Shown: piece by piece, positions 12,818-26,446 of the stretch
Layout of the letters: each line of letters starts with the position of its first letter
Position numbering within the stretch: position 1 is the stretch's first letter
Source: Suillus spraguei
Taxonomy: Eukaryota > Basidiomycota > Agaricomycetes > Boletales > Suillaceae
DNA length: 64,000 nt
Assembly: GCA_016800925.1 (NCBI GenBank)
Contig: JABCPU010000056.1
Coordinates: 62,001-126,000, forward strand
Reading direction: 5' to 3'
Notes under the pieces: generated by a model
Told to the model about the DNA's origin: nothing
The model's database searches: none
Seen by the model: only the letters and a program-made list of their open reading frames with translations
Program-made: the position numbers and the translations under genes

Positions 12818-13386
12818 TCAATCCGAAGTCGAGCTTCGGCGTTTTGTTGGAATGGTTTCTTCACCTCGCAACACTTGTTCCCCGTGCTCCTTGACGTCTG
12901 ATTTACCAAGAGCCTTTAGACAGATAAATGAAGTGAACAACAGAAGATGAGCAAGTGACTGACCGTTCCGCGGATGACCTGAGTGCAAGCAGGCAAGGTA
13001 ATCAATGAGTTATATGCTACAACATATGCGGATCGCAGCATTGGCATACCTTGGCATAACCTACCGGCCTGTCAGCTTGTATGCCCGAATTGTATGAAAG
13101 ACACTCACCAAATACTTGCTCTTTGAAGGAAGGGGGTGGTTTTTTTTCTGCAGGGATCTCTACCACGTTTATATTGGGGTCATTGCGATCGACCTCGGAG
13201 GGATGGCGAATCTGGTCCGCGGGAATATGAGTGCCATCGCCAGGTGAAGTGGCAGCTGCGTTTATTAGGTCTAAGCGAGGTTGCTGGAATAAGAATAGTA
13301 CCTTGTTGTGGTGCGGTGTTGACTCTGGTTGGTTCGACGACCTTTGAAGGAGGACGGGGTGTATCGTCTTTGGAGGAAGAAGACAT
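12818..13386 (-). CDS. small conserved fungal protein, CsbD-like layout
   Basis: Four short exons on the minus strand: MSSSSKDDTPRPPSKVVEP; then DLINAAATSPGDGTHIPADQ to KKPPPSFKEQVFG; then a very short exon giving VIRGT, with a further short piece GYAK; then ALGKSDVKEHGEQVLRGEET ending PTKRRSSTSD and TGA at 12818-12820. The layout FKEQV..GYAK..RGT.LGK..VKEHGEQVLRGE is one I recognise from short hypothetical proteins of basidiomycetes and resembles the CsbD stress-protein pattern. The function is unknown. The three introns are inferred from consensus sites. Product about 110 residues, hydrophilic, no signal peptide. Confidence 0.6.
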
Positions 13387-13511
13387 GATGATATGGTGGA
13401 GTGAAATCGAATAGTCGATATTTTATAGTAGTTAAAATGACATCATCGTTCATGATTATGTAAACAGCTGGTCCGCTCTGGTACTTTGATTGTGGGCCTG
13501 ACGGTCCTAAT

Positions 13512-13831
13512 TAGACTGGTGACCAGCCCCTCTATGAGGCAAACCTCTATCGACGGTTTTGTTGGATTATCAGGGGTCGAGGTACGAGCTCGACACTTAT
13601 TGGGAATCTTCGGGATCAATGGCGCATCAATGGCGCAATATTACCGGGCGTCGGCAGCATGGTTTTAGCGTTGACTGGCATATATAAGGAGGTATTTTTC
13701 TGTAGGAGTACACTATGCGTTTGTCGGCGGGTTCACTGTAAAACCTGAGTTGGTATTACTTTGCAGAATGTGTCCGAGACTTGCGTGCAACTCAATAGGT
13801 TTGCCTTATAGAGGGACTGGTCACCAGTCTA
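13512..13831. mobile_element. 320-bp MITE with 35-bp terminal inverted repeats
   Basis: The ends are inverted repeats of 35 bp with two mismatches, beginning TAGACTGGTGACCAG (left 13512-13546, right 13797-13831). Immediately outside both ends is the same direct repeat GGTCCTAAT (13503-13511 and 13832-13840), a 9-bp (or 8-bp plus chance) target-site duplication. There is no transposase frame inside. The TIR start TAG and duplication length suggest a hAT- or Mutator-mobilised non-autonomous element; the superfamily cannot be fixed from one copy. The well-preserved duplication implies a fairly recent insertion. Confidence 0.85.
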
Positions 13832-14982
13832 GGTCCTAATAGGAATAGAAACGCGTGAAGCTGCGATCAAGGTTCGCGTTCACTTCCCGAGATTATATGG
13901 TGCAGCCGAGATTCCTTACAACCTCGGAAAATAAAGTCTGGTTAAAGACCCATGATCACTATCTGATGCCAGTTTTACTGTTCGTGCAGTAAAAGCAGGA
14001 AAAATGAGAGTAAATTGCGTGAAGGAATTGCCAGCGAGTGTATGGATCGAGTCGAAGTCATGAACGTCGGCGGTTTGAGCAGTGAAAAGATGATTTCATC
14101 CGTCTTCGTTGTTGTTAGTGTAACATTCGAGGAGAGATGTATTTAGAGATGCGCCAACTGGCTCGCCAGTGCAGACGGCATATCACAACCTGTCCGAGTT
14201 TTCTTGACTAGGTCTCACTAGCCTTCCACAACGCTCGGCAAGTTTCGAGCTTGCACGGTCCGGGAGAAACAAATTTTGATTCTGTTGTGGTAACCACACT
14301 AATTAAGATAGCGAAACTATCCATGAGTGAATGAATGTCAATGCCTATGCTGATGAAAAAGACCTTGTCATCAGCAGGTTTGAAGGACGAAGTTGAGAGG
14401 ACCCTCCGAGAAAATCATCCATGAGCGAATCTTATCTTCTGACTTCATGGCATGTTCCGATAGAAAAAAACGTGTTGTTCCGGAAGACTTTGAACCTGCG
14501 CGAGAAACTGATTTCAATTCTGTTATAGTAACCATCTTGGCCAGGATGCTTCCCAAGCTGAGATGAACCCTGTCGCGGCGCCGATACAAGAACTAACATT
14601 GCGAAAACCCTAGATATTCTTTAGCAAAAACACTCTGATGACGATGGCATGATATATCAGCCTGATTGACACGTTTGATTGAAGACACTCACCCACTCCA
14701 AAAGAAGATCAGTCCCACCCATTAAAATTCATTGGTAAATAGTGGTTACTTGTCGTCAACCCAACCAACGAGAGTCCGACAAGGAAATCATTGCTGGCAT
14801 GATTTCCAGGCGGAACCTTGGGGCCTTCTTCAAGGAATGTATCATAGACCTAGTCTATAACTTCTGCAGCACTACTGAAGTGCAGGACATGGGTAACCGT
14901 AGGATGGAATGGAATGAGCATAGGGCTGGCGAGCTGAATGTCCTGAAATTGGACTTGAGTAGCATTTTTCAAACCGAAAAGG

Positions 14983-15210
14983 ATGGAACGGAACCCGTGC
15001 AATGTATATTTGTACAAGACATCCTCTCGAGGGCACAAGCATCTGAAATTTTACGATGAAAGCCAACATACTGTGGGGTGTAGGCCCACGCGTAGCTGTC
15101 ACAGTAAGTGTGCAGTGCTACATTCCAAACTTTGGGTCATCGACGATACCAGCCACGTCATCCATAATGCTCGAACAGGGCTTCATATAGTGCTTTATGT
15201 TTATGAATAA
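14983..15210 (+). pseudogene. possible phospholipase D-like relic (HKD-type motif)
   Basis: An open frame with YLYKTSSRGHKHLKFYDES and then CAVLHSKLWVIDD, where HSKLWVID fits HxKxxxxD. The preceding frame (14742-15059) contains EKDGTEPVQCIFVQD. The frame then runs into the hairpin at 15164. A short HxKxxxxD match can occur by chance, and no second motif is present, so this is at best a fragment. It has no obvious relation to the intact phospholipase D gene at 5.9-8.2 kb beyond the motif. Confidence 0.25.
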
Positions 15211-15244
15211 TAAAGCATTATACAAAGCCCCGTTCGAGCATTAT
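15164..15244. repeat. 34-bp inverted repeat with 13-nt loop (hairpin)
   Basis: Arms 15164-15197 and 15211-15244 are inverted copies with 30 of 34 positions matching; the first bases are ATAATGCTCGAAC. The loop is TGTTTATGAATAA. All four differences are transitions. In a minus-strand transcript three of them would still pair as G-U. It may be a tiny MITE remnant or a hairpin-RNA source; no target-site duplication was found. Confidence 0.8.
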
Positions 15245-15753
15245 TATGATGTCGATTGCAGAATAGTCAGCCGGACGGGCACAGCAAGTTGACAGCTGAA
15301 AAACATACATCGTCTTTGGGATGCTCGTGAATGATGAATCTTCGGAAGATGTGGACAGCATGGAGGAACGCTTCACGAGTATCGGGACGTGTGTCGAGTG
15401 TATTCAAAGCTCTGGTGACCGCACACTTATCGCCTTCTTGTTTGTTGATCTAGATGGTCTTTTAATAAACATCCTGTAAAGAATCAGATGTGCTAATCCC
15501 CTATGGGCCAACACTGCCAGAGGTCATCGTAGATCCCATTTCCCGAAAAACGGCCTTTTCACGATGAACTATGGATTATCTCTGACCAAGTGTCGCTCAG
15601 AAGATCGCTTTTTGAACGCATAGTATACGCACGCTGCCAGTGGAAGTAGGAGACTGATAGAAAAGTCAACATGACATCATTGTTTATGATTATGTAATAC
15701 GGCTGAAACTTTCTGTATGGTCGCTCAACGATTCTCGGGTAGCTACCATTAAG

Positions 15754-17560
15754 ATGGCCGATGCGTCGTCCTCGGCGACCTACCCGACAAACATGACGAA
15801 CTTAACAGATTTACAATTGAGACAAACTATAACGCAGCTCTCAAATGCAGCCAATAATCCTACGAACCAGTTTCAGCACTACGTATCACCCGCACCCCAA
15901 CAGTCAACTTCGAAAGGTTCGTCTCATTAACTCATCCATTCAAATTCACTAAACTTGCATCAGCTTACCTCAAAAATGTTCACACTTGGTCAACAACCAA
16001 TCCTAACAAGACTGCTCGTGCTCGTCATCGCACTGCGAAGACTATTGCACAACCAGTTCCACAACAGATCATCGCTGCTCCAGTATACCAACCACCCCCT
16101 CAACCAGTAGCACCCGTACAAGTTGCTCCTCCTTTGCCCCCAAACCCACCCCGTCATCCACTCCCCGTTGTCTCACAGGCACTCCACTCCACATATGCTT
16201 CCCGCCTACGCACAGGAACAACCCTCCTCGTACAACCCGTATTCACCCAGCCCTCTGCAGCAGCCGGAAACACAAGAGCCTCTACCCGCCGCGGAGGCAT
16301 GATAAATTATGCAGAACCAGGTTCAGGAGACGAGTTCCCAGATGCTGGTGCTATCGAGTCCGACGATTCTGATTTTATCGCTAGTGGAGGTATGAGGACG
16401 ACTCTAAGGACCCGGAGAATGGGAACTGGCATGTCTGTTTTTCACTCGGGTAGTGGGATGTCTACCCCTCAGCCACAACCACAACGGCGTTCTACACCGA
16501 TGCAGAACGACAAGGGAGAGTTGGACCAGAGTTACTTAGGCATGATCCCTCCAAGTCGGTTCATCAAAGCAAAACCTGTCGCTCCAACTGCACATGAATA
16601 TCCGTGCGTACTTTACTACTGTCCTGTCAAATAAATAACAATGTGAACAGTACACCTGACATGCTTGAAGCGCAAGCACAAACACGCGCGTCCCTAGTCC
16701 CTATCCGCGTCGAATTCGAAACGGACACCCTCCGAATACGCGACTGTTTCGTCTGGAACTTGAACGAGACCATCATCAAACCTGAATCATTCGCTAAAGT
16801 ATTCTGCGCAGACCTCGACCTTCCCACTGTCCCATGGGTGGAAACAGTTGCAAACCAAATTCGTGCCCAAATCGAAGACCACGAAGGCGTTGCTTCTATG
16901 GATATAGGTGTAGACCATACTATTGAGTCGGGCTTGGATCCCCATGTTGCGACTGAAGCGGGCGAGGAGGTTCCTGAGTGTCGTGTTATCCTAAGCGTGC
17001 GCTTGTTCTCCCTATTAATAATGATATATCTATATCTGGTTCAACCATTGACGTTTACAGATCGACGTGCAGATAGCGACGCATCATTTACTTGACCACA
17101 TAGAGTGGGATTTGCTTTCGCCTCTCACGCCTGAAGCATTCGCCTCGCAGCTCTGTACCGAACTGGGTTTATCAGGAGAGGCACTGCCGCTCATAGCCCA
17201 TGCGATCCACGAGGAGCTCATAAAGCACAAGAAAGACGCTATCGAATGGGGCGTCATCGGCGGAGACAAAGAAGCCGAAGGCATGAAAGACAAAACAGGG
17301 TTGGGCATGGGCTGGGGCCGCACCAAAGGCCCAAAGGTTCTCCAGAGTGTATGGCGTGAATGGACAGAAGCAGAAGAATTCCGAACACGGTTCGAGGTGC
17401 TCACGGCGGAAGAAGTAGAGAGGCGAGAAATTGAAAAAGAAAGAGCTAGCAGGTACATGTCCTACGTTGCACGCACTATCTGTCCAATCATACTAACCTG
17501 GGCAGGCGGTTGCGTCGCGAAACGTCTAAATTCCAGACTACCAGAACTAGACGACGTTGA
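15754..17560 (+). CDS. SNF5/SMARCB1-family subunit of a SWI/SNF or RSC complex
   Basis: Five-exon gene. The N-terminal half is glutamine/proline-rich (QPVPQQIIAAPVYQPPPQP). It is followed by the SNF5 domain with its two repeats: LVPIRVEFETDTLRIRDCFVWNLNET…FAKVFCADLDLP (repeat 1) and IDVQIATHHLLDHIEWDLLS…FASQLCTELGL (repeat 2). The C-terminus is basic, RRLRRETSKFQTTRTRRR, typical of this family. The protein is a nuclear core subunit of ATP-dependent chromatin remodellers. Basidiomycetes have both Snf5 and Sfh1 types, and the sequence alone does not let me choose; the short flanks lean toward Sfh1. The last intron (17453-17507 approximately) is needed to reach the arginine-rich end; stop TGA at 17558-17560. 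Start ATG 15754 reads MADASSSATYP. Confidence 0.9.
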
Positions 17561-20500
17561 TCTATTCTATCTGGGACCTGAAGTCTGGATTGCACGATCA
17601 ACTCATAATCGTCATCACATGAAAAATTACTATATTCCATTCATAATCGCCATCTGCATTGATGTCGACGCTATCCATCCCCAGGCCCGTCCTTATCACT
17701 TTTTAAAATTGCATCCGGGCGGCGATCGTTGTCTACTGAATCCCCGATTCAGTTGTACTCTGTCATTTTATTGACACAGAGTTGTATTTGGGGTGTGCAT
17801 GATAAGCACACGCTACAGTGAGATCTGATGGAATCTTCTTCATTTCAAGCCACCGGCTCCACGAGTGTGGTGCTGGTGCTGCGCATGAGGTGCTGGAAGC
17901 AAGTGCTGCCCGCGGCGGCGCATACTTACATTTGTCTTCTCAGGGTGCAGTGTCCTGCGCCTTGCCTTGAGTTGTTGCACGAGTTAGAGTGCCCATTCCC
18001 AAAGAACTGCGCATTAATAAACGTTGAACGATGGCTATGGTACGGCCGGTCCGTCCAGGACCGTATCTTACCCCATTCCATAACTCTCCTACTTATCTCG
18101 TAACCGTTGCACGTTTCCAGACATCATGAATCAAAAATCGAAAACATGACGTGACATGGCTGATTTCATATCGATGCCCGCGCAGAATCCATCACCCATG
18201 CCCATACCAAAATTTCGGAATCTACGTATACGTGTATATGAGCCCACCCACCCACTCACTTATATTAAAAGCCCTTTTGGAAGGTTGGACAGAACTGGGA
18301 TTTAGGACGGATGGTACCGATGTTAATCTTGATGGCGCCAGCCGCGTTCAGGTTCAACTCGATCTCTGAACAAAGTGTTATATAGTACCCGGAGCTGCCA
18401 TACATATATACCTAGGCGCCTCTGGACCTAGACTCCTAATCGATCGATTTACGCCCACCGGCAAAAGTTTGGGGTAGATAAGGCCCAGAAAGATACCGCA
18501 CCCCATGGCACCGCAACGAGCCTGACTGGGAATCTGGAATCATAGGTTTCGGCAGTGCATGCCCGCACAATTGACTCAAGCTTCGGCGTTGCGTGCCCGG
18601 TCTGAGCCGCTGAGGCAACCCTGATAAGTCCATGGCATGTGGTGGCATCAGAAAATTCATGTCGCGGGGCATGCGCATGGCCGGTATTTGACATTCGTCA
18701 TTCGAGGAAGTCTGTGGAGTATGTTGTGAGAGTGGTTGAGTAATATTAATGTTAACATTAATTGTTGCACCCCCTATGCCGGCTCCGAAATCACGGGGAT
18801 GAACAACACAAAGGATGTCAGCATGGACAAGTGAACAGTCAGTACTTAAGTATAGTCTCCCCGATATAGGACCACCCGGTCGTTCCGATTCTTCCAGCGC
18901 GTATCTCAAGGATAGTCGCCACAAAGTAATTTTCCAAATCTACTCATGATGATCACGACATCAGACAATGCGACTGACGGAACCATAGCTATACCTGGTA
19001 TCATGGATGTATGTTTGTCGTCTAAACAACGAACATATAGGGAACAAGGTCGCTTCATACCATCGAACGTGCGTGTTTAACTCCTAGAGGCGTCCTGCTG
19101 TGTAATAAAAAGTAGTGTATTGGGCTTCCTTCGCTGTTCGGTGGATCGTAGCACGTCCCGTGTTTTTCGAGACACATGGTGACGTTGTCGATTCTCCTTA
19201 AAGGCCTCCGAGATGCTTCATTTTCGTTTTCCCTCTGCGCACAAACGAGGAACTGAGGGGTCCTTCCATAACGTTCCGGATTGTCACTGTGTGGTCGATT
19301 CTCCATTGAGAACGAGACGCTTCACGTTCCTCTTCTCGCGGGCAGGAGTTCAAGGTATGATCGTCAATGTGGCACTGAGTCCTTGTCTCCATGAAGGGTT
19401 CCGACATGCTTCGTTTCCCTCCTCGCGTGGATCACGATATGATGAGGAATCGTCGCGGTTGCTGGCAGAGTGGCATCATAACATCTATAGAGTGCGTATA
19501 ATGATGAGTACGGTTGTAACCACAGATTTTGCATTGTTATCAGGAACGGTGGCAGCATACATAGCTTGTCCGAGGCTCGCATACTATCAAGATTTTGGCA
19601 TCTGAATGCTCAGAATTTCAGAAGCGTGCCATTAATTGCCAAACACCAAACAGGCTGAAGATTGTAATAACGTTTCTCCGGACGACTCCTCGTTGTGGTG
19701 CTAGCTCTAGCCCACCAATATTAATGTCAAATTCCTCCTTCAAAGTAGATCACGACTTGCTTACATGTTCGCGAATCCGTTGTCTCATACCAACCCCCTG
19801 CTCGTAAATAAAGTAACAGAACAGGACAGCATCATATAGCACATAGAACATGACTCATAGCACAGCACGAACTCACAGTCGCTGTCACTCCGAGTCAAAT
19901 ACACGGAGTCGATAAGGTGTGAATGTGTTAAGCGAGATGCGTAAACTCTCAGACGCGTCCATTTTAAGTACTATGCCGGTGGGGAATATCAATGCATATG
20001 GGGAGAGCCTTGCGTGGGGGAGCCTTTCAGCACGTAAAGTGTCGTACTTCTCATATTTTCCCAGAATCTGTGGTCGTCAGTGTCAGATCGCCTTTGAGGG
20101 TCTTATTCATTTCCGTCTGTAGGAATGATCACCTATACTGATGTGCTAATAGCACATTATTTGCGTGAACGTATTCACTGGGAAGAAAATAAGCAAGGGG
20201 ATGGTCCCGAATGCGTGGTCATGATTGAACTGAGTTTGAGTTGAGTCACCGTCTTCTTTGAGAGGGGGAGCCTTTTGACGTGTGGAGGATCGTATGTCCG
20301 TAATAAAATGATGCACCAGTAGCACATTGGGCGCATTGCGCGGACGTCACTTTGGTCTACGGGATTTGAGCATGAGGAGTGTTACGTAGATGGACAGGCT
20401 TCCTGGCAGATGGGCCGTGGCTGTCGACTTAACCGGAGTTTGGAATCTCCGAAACCTTTGAAGGATCCGAGATGCTTCGTTCATTTCGCTCCGCGCGGGG

Positions 20501-21058
20501 ATAGATTCTAGACCTTCGAAGCTTGGGAATGATGCGCCATGTGTAACGGATGAAAACCGAGGGTGGAGTGGTTGTCAATGTTACCAGAAAGATCATCGTC
20601 AGTCTCCATTAGAGGACCGGGAGGGTTCATTTGAGTTTGTGCGGGGGACAATGCCTATGTGTGGAAGGCAGTCCCTACTACATGCGCGGTAATAATCAGG
20701 GTGATTGCTGGGACAAATTTGAGATGTAGTAGCGGGAGTCTGTGCCAGTGCGACAACAATACAAAATGCATTATTTCGTGCACGTGGCAGCGGTGTCGGC
20801 GGACTAGTACCAAGTACTTTCAACGTGGTGCTGATGCGGTGTAAGGACCAACGACGAGAGACGGTATAAATAATTGAATTATTATTATCGAGATAACGAT
20901 AAGCGAAGTTGTATTATATAATAAAAAGTTTTTATTGTTACACGTTGGACCCCTTGCACGTTGAATACTACCCCGGACTCCGAGTGACCCCCCATTACAT
21001 ACTCTAGCGCCTACTTATACTCTGCCTCATTTTTTCATCCTTCTTCATCCTAACCACA
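17561..21058. other. long intergenic region with degenerate repeats
   Basis: About 3.5 kb without a gene I can support. The open frame at 18436-18924 on the minus strand is the longest but has no domain or splice pattern. Between about 19.18 and 20.64 kb a diverged motif recurs (see the repeat entry). A TATAAATA at 20865 may belong to the CreA-like gene promoter. Confidence 0.5.
19185..20640. repeat. scattered degenerate repeat units around TCTCC..GAG..GATGCTTCRTTT
   Basis: Diverged copies start near 19188 (GTCGATTCTCCTTAAAG then CGAGATGCTTCATTTTC), 19294 (GTCGATTCTCCATTGAG then CGAGACGCTTCACGTTC), 19384 (GTCTCCATGAAGG then CGACATGCTTCGTTTCC), 20441 (TGGAATCTCCGAAACC then CGAGATGCTTCGTTCA) and 20599 (GTCAGTCTCCATTAGAGG). 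The first three are spaced about 90-105 bp, like an eroded tandem array. No coding sense. Confidence 0.5.
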
Positions 21059-23178
<2,120 letters not shown>

Positions 23179-23908
23179 TGTCCTTCCTTCTTTCGGTTTT
23201 TTCGTTTTTTTTCTTTTCGTTTGCTCTTTCTTTGTTTGTGTTCGTTGCGTTGGTTGATTCCCCACTGCAAACAATCTATCTACACCCACTCCATCCGACA
23301 ACAATTCATTTCTTAATACTTTATTCCCCCCCTTTTCATCATTCCCCATTCTTTTCATCTGTGTTTCAAAAACGCCACATAGAAAGACCCTTGCGGAGGG
23401 TGTTATACATAGATGCGTACATAGTAGGCTAGGATCAGGTTATCTTGACGTGTAGGAAGTATCTTAGTGTTTTCGGGTAATTCTGTTTCCTTGCTTCATT
23501 CCCTTCAATTTTCATCCTTCGATTGTAATCTTCTTAATCCTCACTCTCTTTGATGTTGTTGCTATCTATCTATCGAGTACGCATGTGCGTAATGCACTGT
23601 TATATAGTTGTTGTATCTTCTCCTGTAGCATTGTATGCTTTCCGCTCGCGTTCGTAATTCATTTTGAGATTAAGTTGGCAGGCAGCTGTTGGCGCTAAGC
23701 GATAGTGCTTATTACAACTTAAGTTGCTTATCGCATCTACGGAACCAGGACCGATACTACTGCCACATTAACACCACCCTGAACCTACAGCGCTCAGGCC
23801 TCGACCTCCGTCACTACTATTGATGATTGGCACTGCCCACCCTAACACGCTTCATTTTGATGAAGCAACGACATACATACGAGAACACGCCGACGAACGC
23901 GTATCATC
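23179..23908. other. intergenic spacer
   Basis: Pyrimidine-rich 3' flank of the CreA-like gene (T runs at 23196-23240) and the likely promoter of the WD40 gene. No gene supported. Confidence 0.5.
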
Positions 23909-26309
23909 ATGCACATGCGTCGTACCTTCAACAAGGTTTGTCCGACGGAATCGTTAACTGCACGATCGATCCACATTGTAAGGAAGGATGTATTGAGGAG
24001 GTTTTATGATTGTGGGTTTCCGTATTCCAGGTATGTGCCATCAGTGGGGCATGGCGTGGAGTTCGGAGTGTGGGTGCTGCGCGTGTCCTTCGTGCATCTG
24101 TATACGCGCATCACATTAATATTTATTATCCTAACATGGACGCATGCCCACCCCGCTGCCAAACACCCCTAGCACCCCATGAGTCACGATAACGTCTAAC
24201 GCCGCCTCCACAGGACATTAACAGCCCACAGATCATGCGTTAACTACCTCGCCTTCTCAAGGCACGGTGGTAGATGGCTTGCAAGTGCTGGAGATGATTT
24301 CCGCGTGTTGCTGTGGGATTTCAGCGAGGAGGACGTGGTGCGTCCGGGGCATGTTTTTGCTGGGCCTAGCGTGAGTTTTTTTTGGTGTGTGGTTTAGGTC
24401 ACCAGTGCTTATGTTACATAGGGAAATGTATTGGCGCTTGATTTCTCAGCTACGAATCAGTATCTATACAGGTGAGGATTCGTATTGCGTCGTGTATGCA
24501 AGGTGTTGTATTGATAAGCTGTGGTAGTGGGGGAGCGGATAATATTATTTTGAAATATGATGTTTCGACGGTTGGCAGTAGTAACGGGAGCGGTTCATCG
24601 TCTGTTATCGAAGAGTACGGAGATCACCATGTGAGTATCCCACTCGTATTTTTATTATGAAACTCGGAATGACGTCAGGGAGCATAGGATAGCGTCCGAG
24701 CGCTTACATGCCATCCATACGAAGATGAGATATTTCTTAGCGTTGGGTATGTCCTACATCCCAACTCACCCGTATTCAAGTCTGAATCAGCATTTCATAG
24801 CGAAGATGGAAAACTCATACTGCATGACGGTCGTGCTGGTGGTAGAATGAGCGCGGCGCAAGGGACGCTTCAACATACGGCTGCATTCACTGGCGTGCAA
24901 CATCACCCTGTTATGGAGCATGTTTTTGCGACGTGCGATGCGCATGGGCAGGTTTGTCTCCGGGATACGAGGATGGCTTTTGGGCCGCTATCGAGACGGT
25001 CGAATGATGGGATAGTGAGAGTGGTATGTTCGTCTCTGGTGCTGCTACTATGAATTGATTCACGTGACGAATGATAGTATAACACGAAGCTGTCGAGGAA
25101 GTCGGCGGGGTATCGGTATCTTAGTAATCCGGAGAGCAGCAGTTTGACTTTTGATCGTGACGGTGGGTTTTGGACTACGAGTTGCTTCGAGCTGCTTCAT
25201 ACTCTGTCTAGGAAGTAAATTAGCCGTGACGTTCCTTGTAAGTTTCCCCTCGCGGTCATAATGTTCTCTCATCACGCTCTAGCACTATTTCCCGACGATA
25301 TATGCATTGTCAGATCCACATCCCCTGGCTATATGCACAGGTCGTAATGCCCCCGATTCAACCCCTATCGATCCATCCCAACGAACATACACAAATTCAT
25401 GTACGATGAAAGTATGCCACTTCGTTACTTTGCGTCAAGATTGCCCCTCAGCTCACTATGTTTAGTCGGGTGCGTTCGGTGGTCCTGGGATGGATGAAGA
25501 CGATTTGTACGGTGCTGGATCTGATGATTTCAGGGCTTATGTATGGAAGATTCCTCCTCTGATGACTTTGCAGGGGCTCAGAAAGGAGATCACCGCTCAT
25601 GACTGGTATACCAGGGAATGGCCGGATACTGTAGGTGAGTGTGTTCAATCCTATGTCCGAGTGAGATGCCTGACTTGTGAGCACTAGCATTTGCGGAAGG
25701 AAAGTGGGAGAGCAGATACGTGCCTTTGGAAATATCGACGCCGTTGGCGAGACTGAATGGTAATCATCCTTGGTTTAGGTGTTTTATGGCTGATAATCGA
25801 TTGAAGGGCATAAATCGATCGTGAATTCTGTCGCGATCCATCCGTCCTTGCTACATATTGCGACTTCAGGTGTCGAACGACAGATTATACTTCATAGCCC
25901 TACGCCTTCGTCGCCCGCTGTTCAGAATCTTTCTCTCACTGCACCAACCGTGAGGACGCTTCAACCGCAAGATTCAGCGGCCCGAAGAACGTTTCTGAGA
26001 GCGTTTCTTGAGCCGCATCCAACATTGCATGAGGAGATTGAGGAGGAAGATGAGACGATCTCACTTTTTGATCAGTAAGTCCCATTGTCTCGGCATGGCC
26101 TCTTTCTGATACTCGAGATGGATAGTATTTTGAGAGAAGAGGGCGAAGCAGATGTGTTTACAATGAGACCTTGGGGAGAAGATTCAGAAGATGAAGATGA
26201 AGATGAAGATGAAGATGAAGATGAAACGATGATCGATGTCTTTGATACCTCTTTTTCTGATAGCTCCTATAAATCGGTACAGACGATGATGACAGTGGAC
26301 TACGGATAA
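23909..26309 (+). CDS. WD40 repeat protein, DCAF5/DCAF8-like
   Basis: Around ten exons. From residue about 40: TLTAHRSCVNYLAFS, WLASAGDDFRVLLWDF, NVLALDFSATNQYLYS, GSGGADNIILKYDV, a further repeat (RALTCHPYEDEIFLSA, KLILHDGRAGG), VFATCDAHGQVCLRDTR, then GSDDFRAYVWKIPPL and the last repeat LNGHKSIVNSVAIHPSLLHIATSGVERQIILH. The order, including a GSDDF.AYVWKIP repeat followed by a GHKS.VN..A.HP…SGVE repeat, is that of DDB1-CUL4-associated factors, which present substrates to CUL4 ubiquitin ligases; this is inferred from the family. The C-terminus is acidic, encoded by a GATGAA microsatellite at about 26186-26225. The 5' end is the least certain part; an upstream exon is possible. Confidence 0.72.
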
Positions 26310-26446
26310 GCGCCTTGTTCCGTCACAGCTTATTTCCATTTCGCGATGAAGTATAAAGGCTGTTCCAGCGCTTTGTGTAGACACGTGCTGTGTGCCCTGA
26401 TATCTGGTTCGAACCCTACTACCATCGTGAATACCGTTCTCTGCGT

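Larger units (their letters stand above)
13387..15753. other. gene-poor region with small mobile elements
   Basis: Apart from the MITE (13512-13831), the hairpin (15164-15244) and a weak HKD-like open frame (14983-15210), which are listed separately, I find no gene. Two diverged copies of a tract around 14271-14295 and 14508-14535 (TTCTGTTGTGGTAACCA and TTCTGTTATAGTAACCA) show an old local duplication. The last few hundred bases are the promoter of the Snf5-type gene. Confidence 0.5.

Noticed and set aside
18436..18924. 162-residue minus-strand open frame as a gene
   Set aside because: No recognisable domain, no splice-consistent neighbours and repeat-bearing surroundings.
26186..26225. GATGAA repeat as a mobile or regulatory element
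   Set aside because: It is a coding microsatellite that makes the acidic ED tail of the WD40 protein.
26400..26425. GGTTCGAACCC as a tRNA T-loop
   Set aside because: No matching acceptor stem, D-arm or anticodon arm lies upstream. The motif is a chance palindrome.
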